DNA of 64,000 nucleotides from Thauera humireducens (lineage in GTDB: Bacteria > Pseudomonadota > Gammaproteobacteria > Burkholderiales > Rhodocyclaceae): NCBI RefSeq assembly GCF_001051995.2, contig NZ_CP014646.1, forward strand, positions 1,302,001 through 1,366,000, in the 5' to 3' direction. Numbering within the stretch: the first letter of the stretch is position 1; each line of letters opens with the position of its first letter. Shown piece after piece: positions 19,341 through 28,203 of this stretch. The position numbers and the translations under genes are program-made. Under the pieces are notes generated by a model. That model worked only from the letters and a program-made list of their open reading frames with translations, was not told the DNA's origin and did not search any database.

Positions 19341-19952
19341 ATGAAACAGCATGCTCTCTCCGCACCGTCCGTCGCGGCTTCCGCGCAACCGCCTGTCACA
19401 CCCCGGCTGGCCGGCGATCTTGCGATCTGGTTCTTCATCCTCGCCGAACTGCTCGCCTTCGGCGTGTTCTTCGCCGCCTACGCCTTCACCCGCGCCAACA
19501 ACATCGAACTGTTCGACGCCGAACAGGCGGCGCTCAACCGCAACGCCGGCGCGCTCAACACCATCCTGCTGCTCACCGCCAGCTACTTCGTGGTCCGTGC
19601 CGTGCAGGCCGCCGAGCATCGCCTCTCTAAATCCTGCGCGCGCTGGCTGCTGGCCGCCATCGCCTGCGGCGCCGGCTTCCTGGTGGTCAAGATGTTCGAG
19701 TACGCGGCGGCCTTCGAGCACAACATCAGTCTCTCGAGCAGCCCCTTCCACATGTTCTACCTGTCGCTGACCTTCTTTCACTTCATGCACGTCATTCTGG
19801 GCATGGTGATCCTGATCGCGATGTGGAATGGCGCACGCACGGGCCGATATGGCCCCGGCGACATGAATGGCCTCGAGACCGGCGCCGCTTACTGGCACAT
19901 GGTGGATCTGGTGTGGCTGGTCCTGTTCCCGCTGGTCTATGTCATCCACTGA
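19341..19952 (+). CDS. norE: NorE, cytochrome c oxidase subunit III-like protein
   Basis: A 203-residue inner-membrane protein with five predicted helices and the COX3-type ending TFFHFMHVILGMVILIAMW...GAAYWHMVDLVWLVLFPLVY. In other denitrifiers NorE supports full nitric oxide reductase activity in vivo but is not a catalytic subunit. It opens the second nor block; norF begins 10 bases after its stop. A Dnr-type box lies 35 bases upstream, so the block has its own promoter independent of norCB. Confidence 0.92.
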   Translation: MKQHALSAPSVAASAQPPVTPRLAGDLAIWFFILAELLAFGVFFAAYAFTRANNIELFDAEQAALNRNAGALNTILLLTASYFVVRAVQAAEHRLSKSCARWLLAAIACGAGFLVVKMFEYAAAFEHNISLSSSPFHMFYLSLTFFHFMHVILGMVILIAMWNGARTGRYGPGDMNGLETGAAYWHMVDLVWLVLFPLVYVIH

Positions 19953-19962
19953 GGGCACACGC

Positions 19963-20250
19963 ATGCATTCCGGCTCCGACGTCCATGGCACCCCGCGCCG
20001 CACCACCGTGCTGTGGGCGACGCTCATCGTCGCCACGCTCCTTACCTGGGGCATGGGCGCACTGGGCGCCACCGGCAAGGGCGCGATCGCCATCCTGGCC
20101 CTGATCTCGTTCTGGAAAGGCGCCGTAATCATCCTCGACTTCATGGCGCTGCGCCACGCACCGCTGCTGTGGCGCGCGCTGACGCTGGGCTGGATGGTCC
20201 TCGTCTGGGCCGTCATCGCCATCGCATACATCAAGGGACTGCCGCAATGA
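19963..20250 (+). CDS. norF: NorF, small COX4-like membrane protein
   Basis: A 95-residue protein with three hydrophobic helices, resembling the cytochrome c oxidase subunit IV family. ISFWKGAVIILDFMALRHAP is the family core. The ATG has GAGGG eight bases upstream, 10 bases after norE. It partners NorE in assembly or stability of the NO reductase. Its stop overlaps the norQ start (ATGA), so NorF and NorQ are translationally coupled. Confidence 0.88.
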   Translation: MHSGSDVHGTPRRTTVLWATLIVATLLTWGMGALGATGKGAIAILALISFWKGAVIILDFMALRHAPLLWRALTLGWMVLVWAVIAIAYIKGLPQ

Positions 20251-21059
20251 AAATGGAAAACCTCGCGGGCGCAGCACGGCTCGACCTGCCCTACTACCAG
20301 GCCGCCGGCGACGAAGTCGCGGTGTTCGAGCATGCCTGGAAGAACCGCCTGCCGCTGCTGATCAAGGGCCCGACCGGCTGCGGCAAGACCCGCTTCGTCG
20401 CCCATATGGCAGCCCGCCTCGGACTGCCGCTCTATACCGTGGCCTGCCACGATGACCTCACCGCGGCCGACCTCGTCGGCCGCCACCTCATCGGCGACGG
20501 CAAGACCGTGTGGTGCGACGGCCCGCTGACCCGCGCGGTGCGAGAAGGCGGCATCTGCTACCTGGACGAAGTCGTGGAGGCCCGCAAGGACACCACGGTG
20601 GTGCTGCACCCGCTGGCCGACGACCGCCGCATCCTGCCGATCGACCGCACCGGTGAACTGCTCGAGGCGCCGCCCAGCTTCATGCTGGTCGTGTCCTACA
20701 ACCCGGGCTACCAGAACCTGCTGAAGGGCATGAAGCCCTCCACCCGCCAGCGCTTCGTCAGCATCCGCTTCGACTTCCCGCGCGCCGAGCAGGAGGAAGC
20801 CATCCTGCTCGGCGAGACCGGCTGCGCGCCCGATCTCGCCCGCCGCCTGGTCACCATCGCCGGCGCGCTGCGTGCGCTGAAGGACCGCGATCTCGAGGAA
20901 GCCGCCAGCACCCGCCTGCTGATCTACGCCGCACTGCTGGTCAAGGACGGCATGGACCCGGTGGCCGCCTGCCGCGTCGGCATCATCGAGAGCCTGACCG
21001 ACGACGCCGAGGTCGCCGAGGCGCTGATGGAAGTCGTCGCCGCCACCTTCGGCCGCTGA
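20247..21059 (+). CDS. norQ: NorQ, MoxR-family AAA+ ATPase
   Basis: A 270-residue cytosolic ATPase with Walker A GPTGCGKT (residues 41-48), Walker B ICYLDEV and a sensor region in VVSYNPGYQ. NorQ works with the VWA protein NorD to activate NorCB, probably by metal (FeB) insertion; the related CbbQ/CbbO pair is the model. ATG overlaps the norF stop by four bases. Two other genes separate it from norD, which is less usual because Q and D genes are normally adjacent. Confidence 0.95.
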   Translation: MKMENLAGAARLDLPYYQAAGDEVAVFEHAWKNRLPLLIKGPTGCGKTRFVAHMAARLGLPLYTVACHDDLTAADLVGRHLIGDGKTVWCDGPLTRAVREGGICYLDEVVEARKDTTVVLHPLADDRRILPIDRTGELLEAPPSFMLVVSYNPGYQNLLKGMKPSTRQRFVSIRFDFPRAEQEEAILLGETGCAPDLARRLVTIAGALRALKDRDLEEAASTRLLIYAALLVKDGMDPVAACRVGIIESLTDDAEVAEALMEVVAATFGR

Positions 21060-21088
21060 CGCCGGCCGCCGACCCGAGCCGCCGAACG

Positions 21089-21511
21089 ATGCCGATCGAA
21101 CGCCCCGACCCCCTGCGCCCCGACCCCCTACGTCACGTGATGCCCGGCCCCCGGCTCGCGGTGGTGGCCGAAGCCCTGTTCCTCATCAACCTGATGCTGG
21201 CGCCGGGACTCGCCTTCCTGGTGCTGATGGTGCTGTGGGCAAAGCACCACAAGCACCCGGACCCGCTGGTGCGCAACCACCTGCGCCAGACCGGGTGGAC
21301 CTGCATCTGGGGCGGCACCTTGCTGGTCAGCCTGAGCGTCGCCATCTTCGCCCTCGGCGGCTTCGACAACCCCTGGTCGTGGGTCATCGGCGTGCTGTAC
21401 TTCACCCTCGTTCATGCCGGGCTGATCCTGCTCGGTGTGCTCGGTCTGTCGCGCGCGATCAACGGTCGCAGCTGGCGTTATCCAATCTTCGGGCCACGCG
21501 AGCATGACTGA
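21089..21511 (+). CDS. Small integral membrane protein between norQ and norD
   Basis: A 140-residue protein with three to four hydrophobic helices (about 24-48, 70-92, 97-122). The segment LVRNHLRQTGWTCIWGG resembles DUF4870-like membrane proteins, but I do not recognise a named family with certainty. It starts 29 bases after norQ and its end overlaps the next start by eight bases, so it is part of the nor operon. A role in assembly or electron supply of NO reductase is inference from position only. Confidence 0.7.
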   Translation: MPIERPDPLRPDPLRHVMPGPRLAVVAEALFLINLMLAPGLAFLVLMVLWAKHHKHPDPLVRNHLRQTGWTCIWGGTLLVSLSVAIFALGGFDNPWSWVIGVLYFTLVHAGLILLGVLGLSRAINGRSWRYPIFGPREHD

Positions 21512-22523
21512 GTTGAGTTCCCCGCGCAGCCCCGCTCGGCCGCAGCGCGTCATCCCCATCGCCGTCGCCGGCAGCGCCGCGCCGCGCAGTCGCCAGGGCA
21601 AGCGCCTCGCCTTCCAGGTGGGCTTCTTCGTCCTGTTCGTGCTCGCGCCGGTGTTCGACCTGTTCCGCTACGACCTCAACGCCGATCACGCCTGGCTGCT
21701 GGGCATGGAATGGCGGCTGGGGCTGGACGACTTCCTCGCCGGCAAGGCCACCGCGCTCGAAGCAGCCGGCAACATCATGCTGCGCCTGTTCGTGCCGCTG
21801 CTGGCCGGCGCCGGGCTGTTCATCTGGGCCGCATGGAAGTGGGGCCGGCTGTACTGCGGCTGGCTGTGCCCGCACTTCTCGGTGGTCGAGACCATCAACA
21901 AGCTGATGGCACGTGCGTCGGGCAAGCCCAGCGTGTGGGAGAAGTTCGCGCTGCCGCGCTGGAACACCGATGGCAGCCCGCGCCGCGTCGATGTGCGCTG
22001 GTGGGCCGTGGTCGTGCCCGCTGCCGTGGCCTTCGCCTTCCTCTGGGCCGTCGTGCTGCTCACCTACCTGCTGCCGCCGGCCGAGGTGTACGGCAACCTG
22101 TTCAGCGGCAACCTCACCCGCAACCAGTTCATCTTCATCACCGCCGCCACCGTGGTGCTGAGCCTCGAGTTCCTTTTCGCGCGCCACCTGTTCTGCCGCT
22201 TCGTGTGCGCCGTCGGCCTGTTCCAGAGCCTGGCGTGGATGAGCAACAAGGACGCGATGGTCGTCGGCTTCAAGCGCGACCGCGCCAGCGACTGTGCAAG
22301 CTGCCTGCCCGAACGCCAGTCCGCCTGCGACGCGGTGTGCCCGATGCGGCTCAAGCCGCGCAACATCAAGCGCCACATGTTCACCTGCACGCAATGCGCC
22401 CAGTGCGTCGATGCCTGCGGCGAGACCCAGTGCGACAACCCGGACGGCCCGCTGCTGGCCTGGGTGTCGGGCGAGGCCGCGCGGCAGAACGAAGCCGGCT
22501 TCCGTGCAATCCGGGAGCGTTGA
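21504..22523 (+). CDS. CcoG/NapH-like polyferredoxin membrane protein
   Basis: A 339-residue protein with about five membrane helices and two ferredoxin-type cluster regions. A membrane CGWLCPH motif and CRFVCAVG resemble NapH/CcoG. The C-terminal part has CASCLPERQSACDAVCP and CTQCAQCVDACGETQC, followed by NPDGPLLAW, like CcoG (RdxA). It lacks the C-terminal Ig-like domain of CcoG, and the first cluster has seven residues, not two, between its second and third Cys. It overlaps the previous gene by eight bases and norD starts four bases after it. It may pass electrons for metal reduction during NO reductase assembly; this is inference. Confidence 0.8.
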   Translation: MTELSSPRSPARPQRVIPIAVAGSAAPRSRQGKRLAFQVGFFVLFVLAPVFDLFRYDLNADHAWLLGMEWRLGLDDFLAGKATALEAAGNIMLRLFVPLLAGAGLFIWAAWKWGRLYCGWLCPHFSVVETINKLMARASGKPSVWEKFALPRWNTDGSPRRVDVRWWAVVVPAAVAFAFLWAVVLLTYLLPPAEVYGNLFSGNLTRNQFIFITAATVVLSLEFLFARHLFCRFVCAVGLFQSLAWMSNKDAMVVGFKRDRASDCASCLPERQSACDAVCPMRLKPRNIKRHMFTCTQCAQCVDACGETQCDNPDGPLLAWVSGEAARQNEAGFRAIRER

Positions 22524-22526
22524 AGC

Positions 22527-24464
22527 ATGGAAGAAGTCGTCGGCAAGCTCTGGCACCGTTTCATCACCCGCGCAGCGGGCGGCCACTTTCCCGAGGCCGT
22601 GGTGAAGCTGAAGGAGATCGAACGCATGACGGGCGTGTTCTTTCGCGCCCTCGGTGGCGACCCGGGCCTGCGTGTCGCGGCCGCAACCGCCGATGTCCAT
22701 GGCGCGCGCCGCAGCCTGCTGTCGCGCATCGCCGGCAGTGACGAGCGCATCGCCCGCGCACGCATGGACGCCAGCACGCTGCGCCTGCCGATGGAGCTGG
22801 ACGCCCTGCCCGAGCGCAGTCTCAACCGCGACCTCTACCTGTGGCTGGCCGCCCTCGCCGCCGCGCAGGGCACGCCGATCGGACCCGAGGACGAGGCCGC
22901 GCTGGCCAACGCCCGGACGCGGCTCGCGCCCCTGCCCGAAGGCGCCAGTGCTGACCCGGCAACGCTGGAACTGCGCCTGAACCAGCTCGCCACGCTGCGC
23001 GCCCTGCTGCGCTGGCCCGGCCTGCAGGCGCGCTACGACCGCCTCGTTGCCGCCGTGCTGAGGCAACGTCCCGACCCCGCCCGCCTGCCACCCGAAGAGG
23101 CCGAACGCGAGCAACGGATCAGACAGGCCTTGCAGCAGCCCGGCAGCGTCGCTGCCCTGCCCGCCCTGCCGCCCAAGGGCATGCCGCACCAGCCGGTGCT
23201 GCTGTGGCTGGGCGACCTGGTCCCCGGCGCCACGGCCGAAACAAGAAACGGCCAGGGTGCCGAGGCCAGCGCCAACGCGCAGAGCAAGCGCGACGAACGC
23301 GAGACCGAGCGCCAGGCCCACCGCGTCGAGCGTGTCGAGCAGCCGCAGGAAAAGCACGGCCTGCTGATGATCTTCCGCGCCGAGAGTCTGCTGTCGGTGG
23401 CCGAGTTCCTGAAGGTCAAGCGCAGCAGCGACGACGACCCCGACGACAACGCCGCCGACGCCGCCGCCAACCTCGAGCAGCTCGCCCTGTCGCGCGACGA
23501 GGAGCGCGTCGCCTCCAAGGTTCGCTTCGACCTCGACCTGCCTTCGGCCGCAGAGGACGACGTCGTGCTCGGCGACGGCATCCCGCTGCCCGAATGGGAT
23601 TACCGCAAGCACCTGCTGCGCGAGGACCACGTCCGCCTGCAGGAGCTTGCCGCCTCGCCACGCGACCCGCGTGCCGCCCCGGTGCCGCTGCCGCAGCACC
23701 TGCGCCGCACCGCGCGCCACCTGCACCGCCAGTTCGCCGCGCTGCAACCCGGCCGGCGCTGGCTCAAGGGCCAGGTCGACGGCAGCGAACTCGACGTCGA
23801 TGCCGTGGTGCGCGCCGCCACCGACCGCGCCATCGGCCACCACCCGTCCGACCAGCTCTACCTGTCGCTGGAGAAGCGCGAGCGCGACCTCGCCTGCCTG
23901 GCGCTGGCCGACCTCTCCTTGTCCACCGATGCCTGGATCTCGTCCGAGGCGCGCGTCATCGACGTCATCCGCGACTCGCTGCTGCTGTTCGGCGAGGCCC
24001 TGTCCGCCACCGGCGACCGCTTCGCGCTGTGCGGCTTCTCCTCGGTCAAGCGCAGCAACGTGCGCTTCCATCGCCTGAAGGACTTCTCGCAGCGCTTCGA
24101 CGACGCCGCGCGCGGGCGCATCATGGCGATCAAGCCCGGTTACTACACACGGCTCGGTGCTGCCATCCGCCACGCCACCAGCGTGCTCGAGAAGCAGACC
24201 GCCGCGCGCCGCATCCTGCTGATCCTGTCCGACGGCAAGCCCAACGACCTCGATCTCTACGACGGCCGCTACGGCATCGAGGACACCCGCGTCGCCGTCA
24301 TCGAGGCGCGCGGTCGCGGGATCGTGCCCTTCTGCGTCACCATCGACCGCGAGGGCGCGAGCTACCTGCCCCACCTGTTCGGCCCCGGCGGCTACGCCGT
24401 GATCCGCGAGCCCGACGAGCTGCCCGCCCGCCTGCCGATGTTCTACGCCCAACTCACCCGCTGA
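22527..24464 (+). CDS. norD: NorD, VWA-domain NO reductase activation protein
   Basis: A 645-residue protein. The N-terminal half is helical and charged; the C-terminal von Willebrand factor A domain has the MIDAS motif DLSLS (Asp462), and a late SDGKPND. NorD binds NorQ and acts in maturation of NorCB. ATG at 22527 has GGGAG eight bases upstream, three bases after the previous stop. The Dnr-like regulator follows 17 bases after its stop, so the regulator is likely transcribed with the genes it controls. Confidence 0.95.
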   Translation: MEEVVGKLWHRFITRAAGGHFPEAVVKLKEIERMTGVFFRALGGDPGLRVAAATADVHGARRSLLSRIAGSDERIARARMDASTLRLPMELDALPERSLNRDLYLWLAALAAAQGTPIGPEDEAALANARTRLAPLPEGASADPATLELRLNQLATLRALLRWPGLQARYDRLVAAVLRQRPDPARLPPEEAEREQRIRQALQQPGSVAALPALPPKGMPHQPVLLWLGDLVPGATAETRNGQGAEASANAQSKRDERETERQAHRVERVEQPQEKHGLLMIFRAESLLSVAEFLKVKRSSDDDPDDNAADAAANLEQLALSRDEERVASKVRFDLDLPSAAEDDVVLGDGIPLPEWDYRKHLLREDHVRLQELAASPRDPRAAPVPLPQHLRRTARHLHRQFAALQPGRRWLKGQVDGSELDVDAVVRAATDRAIGHHPSDQLYLSLEKRERDLACLALADLSLSTDAWISSEARVIDVIRDSLLLFGEALSATGDRFALCGFSSVKRSNVRFHRLKDFSQRFDDAARGRIMAIKPGYYTRLGAAIRHATSVLEKQTAARRILLILSDGKPNDLDLYDGRYGIEDTRVAVIEARGRGIVPFCVTIDREGASYLPHLFGPGGYAVIREPDELPARLPMFYAQLTR

Positions 24465-24481
24465 AGCATGAGGCGCACTCC

Positions 24482-25252
24482 ATGAACGATCACTGCGAGA
24501 TCCCGTGCCAGGAGGCGCTGCGCGATGCACCAGCGCCCACCGAAACCCCTTCCCTGCCACCGGAGGTGGAGCGCCTGTGCCGCCTGCTGCGCCACGCGGC
24601 GATGTTCCAGGGCCTGGGCTGCGACGAGATCGCCCGCTTCGCCCGCGGCGTACGCGAGATCAAGGCCCCCAAGGGCGAGATCCTGTTCCATCGCGGCGAC
24701 ACCTGCACCGGCTTCCATCTGATCCTCTCCGGCCAGATCAAGCTCGCCTTCACGTCGGCCGAAGGCAACGAGAAGGTCGTCGACATCCTGCGCCCGGGCC
24801 AGAGCTTCGGCGAGGCCGTGATGTTCATGGACAAGCCCTACGTCGTGATGGCGCAGGCGCTCACCGACAGCACCCTGCTGCACATCGGCAAGCTGGTCTT
24901 CTTCGAGGAGATGAACGGCGACCCGCTGTTCTGCCGCAAGATCATCGCCGGCCTTGCACAGCGCCTGCACCGGCTGATGGGCGACGTCGAGAGCTATTCG
25001 CTGCGCTCCGGGCGTGAACGCATCATCGGCTACCTGCTGCGCGAGGAAGAGATGAGCGGCGAAGGCGTCGGCGCCGGCCGGGTCTCGATCCGCCTGCCCA
25101 CCAGCAAGGGCACCATCGCCTCGCGGCTCAACCTGACGCAGGAGCACTTCTCGCGCATCCTGCACGAACTGACCGATTCGGGCCTGATCGAGGTCGAGGG
25201 GCGGACGATTCACATCCCGTGCATCGAGCGCCTGCGCGGCAGTCTCGAGTAG
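24482..25252 (+). CDS. dnr: Crp/Fnr-family transcription regulator, Dnr-like
   Basis: A 256-residue regulator with a cyclic-nucleotide-binding-type sensor domain (about 35-160), a dimerisation helix and a winged helix-turn-helix. The recognition helix QEHFSRIL keeps Glu-x-x-Ser-Arg, the residues that read TTGA in FNR-type sites. Cysteines at 5, 9, 33 and 47 do not follow the FNR iron-sulfur spacing, which points to the Dnr/NNR branch that senses NO. It is about 25 residues longer than typical Dnr at the N-terminus. Its likely targets are the boxes at 14586, 19292, 36822 and 40742. Confidence 0.87.
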   Translation: MNDHCEIPCQEALRDAPAPTETPSLPPEVERLCRLLRHAAMFQGLGCDEIARFARGVREIKAPKGEILFHRGDTCTGFHLILSGQIKLAFTSAEGNEKVVDILRPGQSFGEAVMFMDKPYVVMAQALTDSTLLHIGKLVFFEEMNGDPLFCRKIIAGLAQRLHRLMGDVESYSLRSGRERIIGYLLREEEMSGEGVGAGRVSIRLPTSKGTIASRLNLTQEHFSRILHELTDSGLIEVEGRTIHIPCIERLRGSLE

Positions 25253-25285
25253 CGGCAGCGCCGGCCGCCCAGCGGCGGCAACGTC

Positions 25286-27049
25286 TCAGGACGACGACAG
25301 CAGGTTGTTGAGCGAATCGCTCAGGCGGTCGATGCGCTCGTTGCTTTCGCGCACGAGTTGCGTGATCTCGCTCGCCGAAACCGCCGACTGCTGCGCGAGC
25401 TTGCGGACCTCGTCGGCGACGACGGCGAAGCCGCGCCCGGCCTCGCCGGCACGCGCGGCCTCGATCGCCGCATTGAGCGCGAGCAGATTGGTCTTGTCGG
25501 TGATGTCGTTGATGCTGCCGATGATTTTCGCGATATGGCGGCTGGACTCCTGCACCAGGCGCATCTCACGATCGGTCACCTGCGCCGCTTCCAGCTTCGC
25601 CTGCTCGTCCACCCCGTAGCTGACGATGCGCTTGATTTTGCCGATCGAATCGGTGATGGGGCACAGGGCGCCGTCGAAGCGGACGGGCCGCTCGTCCTTG
25701 CCGCGGACATCGAACTCACCGGTGATCTGCTCGCCCTTCAGGAGCCGCGCGAATCGCTCCTCGCCCAGCACGTCGCGCAGGTTGCGCTTGCACGTCAGCA
25801 GTTCGGCAGCCGTCTGGAAGCCCAGGTGGCAGGCCATGTACTCGTTCGCCGACAGCATCTGGCCGCTGGTCTCCCACTCGGCCACGCCATTGCTGACACT
25901 GATCGCCGCAAAACGCTTTTCGGACTCGAGCGAGAGTTCCTTGGTGGCCGTGATGTTGGCCTGGATCGAGATGTACTGCTCCAGTACCCCATCCTCGTTC
26001 AGCACCGGGTTGATGGCGAGCGAGATCCAGTAGTGCTCGCCCGTTTTCCGGTAGTTGAGGATCTCGTCGTAGATCGGGCGGCGATGGTGCAAGGCGTCCC
26101 TGATCCGGTCGACGGTCTGGGGGTCGGTCGCCGGACCCTGCAGCAGCGGGCCGGGCTTTTTGCCCCGGACTTCGTCCAGGGTATAGCCGGTCAGCTTCTC
26201 GAAGCCGCGGTTCACGTACTGGATCAGACCGTCCTTGCCCGTGATCACGATGGAGTTGTCGGTCTCGTTCGCCACCAGCGACAGCAGCTTGAACTCCCTG
26301 TTGCGCAGGACCTGGGGCGTGATGTCGCTGGCGAACTTGACCACCCGGACGACCTCGCCCTCCGCATTCAGGATCGGGTTGTAGGTGGCATGGATCCAGA
26401 CCGAGCGCCCGCCCTTGGCGACGCGCTCGAATTCCGCAGTCTGGAACTGGCCCGCACGCAGCTTCTGCCAGAACTCGGCGTACGCCCGCGATCCGCGCTC
26501 TTCCGGGCTGACGAAGATCTGGTGCTTCTGGCCCCGGATCTCCCCGATCGAGTAGCCCATCAGCGCGAGGAAATTGTCGTTCGCGTCGAGTATGGTCGAG
26601 TCGGGGCTGAACTCGATGACCGCCTGCGCGCGATTGATGGCTGCAAGCTGGGACTCGACGCGCGCCCGTGACAGGACCTGCGCAGTCACGTCCGTAGCGA
26701 ACTTGATGACGCGAAGAACCTTGTTTCCGCGCACGATAGGGGTGTAGGTCGCCTGTATCCAGACCGCGGCGCCCGTCTTCGTGATGCGGCGAAACTCCCC
26801 CGTCTGCGGCCTCCCCGCGCGCAGCGCCTGCCAGAAGGCCTGATAATCGTTGCCCTTGGCGTCGCTCGGGTGCAGGAACATGCGATGCGAGCGGCCCCGG
26901 ACTTCGTCCGGCGAATAGCCCAGGAGATCGAGGAACCTCTTGTTCGCACGGAGAATGGTGCCCTGCAGATCGAACTCGACGACGGCCTGGGTCTGCTCGA
27001 TTGCGTCGATGACATCCAGCGCGCGCTTGCTGCGGAAGAGATTGAACAT
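25286..27049 (-). CDS. Soluble PAS-domain methyl-accepting chemotaxis protein
   Basis: A 587-residue cytosolic chemoreceptor without membrane helices. Two closely similar PAS domains (about 10-130 and 135-255; each with FWQ/KLRAG and the [18 protein letters not shown] end), a third PAS (260-380), a fourth PAS-like region, then a short MCP signalling tip with [20 protein letters not shown] and [12 protein letters not shown]. The first two PAS domains look like an internal duplication of the heme or flavin type common in Aer2-like receptors; the ligand is not visible. ATG at 27049 starts [13 protein letters not shown]. It converges on dnr at the edge of the nor block, suggesting taxis to oxygen, redox or NO. 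Confidence 0.87.
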   Translation of the reverse strand: MFNLFRSKRALDVIDAIEQTQAVVEFDLQGTILRANKRFLDLLGYSPDEVRGRSHRMFLHPSDAKGNDYQAFWQALRAGRPQTGEFRRITKTGAAVWIQATYTPIVRGNKVLRVIKFATDVTAQVLSRARVESQLAAINRAQAVIEFSPDSTILDANDNFLALMGYSIGEIRGQKHQIFVSPEERGSRAYAEFWQKLRAGQFQTAEFERVAKGGRSVWIHATYNPILNAEGEVVRVVKFASDITPQVLRNREFKLLSLVANETDNSIVITGKDGLIQYVNRGFEKLTGYTLDEVRGKKPGPLLQGPATDPQTVDRIRDALHHRRPIYDEILNYRKTGEHYWISLAINPVLNEDGVLEQYISIQANITATKELSLESEKRFAAISVSNGVAEWETSGQMLSANEYMACHLGFQTAAELLTCKRNLRDVLGEERFARLLKGEQITGEFDVRGKDERPVRFDGALCPITDSIGKIKRIVSYGVDEQAKLEAAQVTDREMRLVQESSRHIAKIIGSINDITDKTNLLALNAAIEAARAGEAGRGFAVVADEVRKLAQQSAVSASEITQLVRESNERIDRLSDSLNNLLSSS

Positions 27050-27311
27050 CTCGGTGTTCCTTGGGGGGGTGGTCAGCCGTACGGGACACTTGTAACGGCA
27101 GTACGGTTCCAAGCTTGAGGACCAAACGACAGCCAGCGAACCCGATGGAGAGCTGAACCGCTGACCCGCACAGACCTTGCATTCGACGCATCACTAGCGA
27201 AAAACTGCACAATCGTGCGCCGACAGGACGCGGCAGCCGACGCAGAAACGTGGAACACTAGCAACCGCTCACGCCTGAACACGCCATACCACTTTCCCGG
27301 AACCTGTATTG

Positions 27312-28121
27312 ATGCCCAACGCGCAAGCCCTCTCCCCCTGCAGCCGCGACGCGCAGACGCCTGTCGGCGGCTGCAATCGTTGCCGCGGCCTCGCACCGCT
27401 CGACTTCGACTTCAGCATGGCCTTCCAGCCCATCGTCGATATCCGCAGCGACAAGGTCTGGGCGTGGGAAGCGCTGGTGCGTGGCCCGCAAGGCGAAGGC
27501 GCGGGCAGCATCCTGTCGCGCATCACCGAGGACAACCGCTACCAGTTCGATCAGCACTGCCGCATCCGCGCCATCGAACTGGCCCACGGGCTCGGCATTC
27601 CGGCACGACTGAGCATCAACTTCCTGCCCAACGCCGTCTATGAGCCACGCGCCTGCATCCGCGCGACCATCGAGGCCGCCAACCGCGTCGGCTTTCCGCT
27701 GGACCGGCTGCAGTTCGAGATCACCGAGGTCGAGGAAGTGCGCAGCGACGGCCATCTGCGCCGCATCGTCGAGGAATACCGCGCGATCGGCTTCGGCACC
27801 GCAATCGACGATTTCGGCGCGGGTTACGCCGGGCTGAACCTGCTGACGCACTTCCAGCCCGATGTGCTGAAGATCGACATGAACCTCGTGCGTAACATCG
27901 ACCAGGATCGTACCCGCAGGCTGATCGTACGCAATCTGGTGCAACTGGCTGGCGAACTGCCCTGCACGCTGATCGCAGAGGGCATCGAGACGCTGGACGA
28001 GGCGCGCTGCCTGGCCGACCTGGGCATCACGCTGCACCAGGGCTACGCCTACGCGCGACCGGGCTTCGAGAGCCTGCCCCAGCCCGACACCGCGCTGCTG
28101 GAAAAGGTGAAGGCGGCCTGA
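27312..28121 (+). CDS. EAL-domain c-di-GMP phosphodiesterase
   Basis: A 269-residue stand-alone EAL protein. Catalytic motifs are intact: EALVRGP (Glu53), SINFLP, FEITEVEE, DDFGAGYAGL, VLKIDM and AEGIET, so activity is likely. A cysteine-rich N-terminus precedes the domain (Cys10, then CNRC at 21-24), which may bind metal or act as a redox switch. ATG at 27312 is one codon after a TTG. It has no sensor domain of its own. It stands between the chemoreceptor (divergent, 262 bp apart) and nnrS (convergent). Confidence 0.88.
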   Translation: MPNAQALSPCSRDAQTPVGGCNRCRGLAPLDFDFSMAFQPIVDIRSDKVWAWEALVRGPQGEGAGSILSRITEDNRYQFDQHCRIRAIELAHGLGIPARLSINFLPNAVYEPRACIRATIEAANRVGFPLDRLQFEITEVEEVRSDGHLRRIVEEYRAIGFGTAIDDFGAGYAGLNLLTHFQPDVLKIDMNLVRNIDQDRTRRLIVRNLVQLAGELPCTLIAEGIETLDEARCLADLGITLHQGYAYARPGFESLPQPDTALLEKVKAA

Positions 28122-28203
28122 GCGCCCGTCGCGCCCACCCGCCTTCGCACCCGCCCGCCTTCGCACCCGCCGGGCCGCCGAAGCGGCCCCATCGAATCCG
28201 TCC

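Noticed and set aside
21459..24560. A minus-strand open frame of about 1,030 codons over the polyferredoxin and norD
   Set aside because: It is antisense to well-supported nor genes and has no family signature.
28122..28203. Short tandem repeat (CCGCCTTCGCACCCG twice) between the EAL gene and nnrS
   Set aside because: Two short GC-rich copies in a convergent gap; most likely slippage without function.
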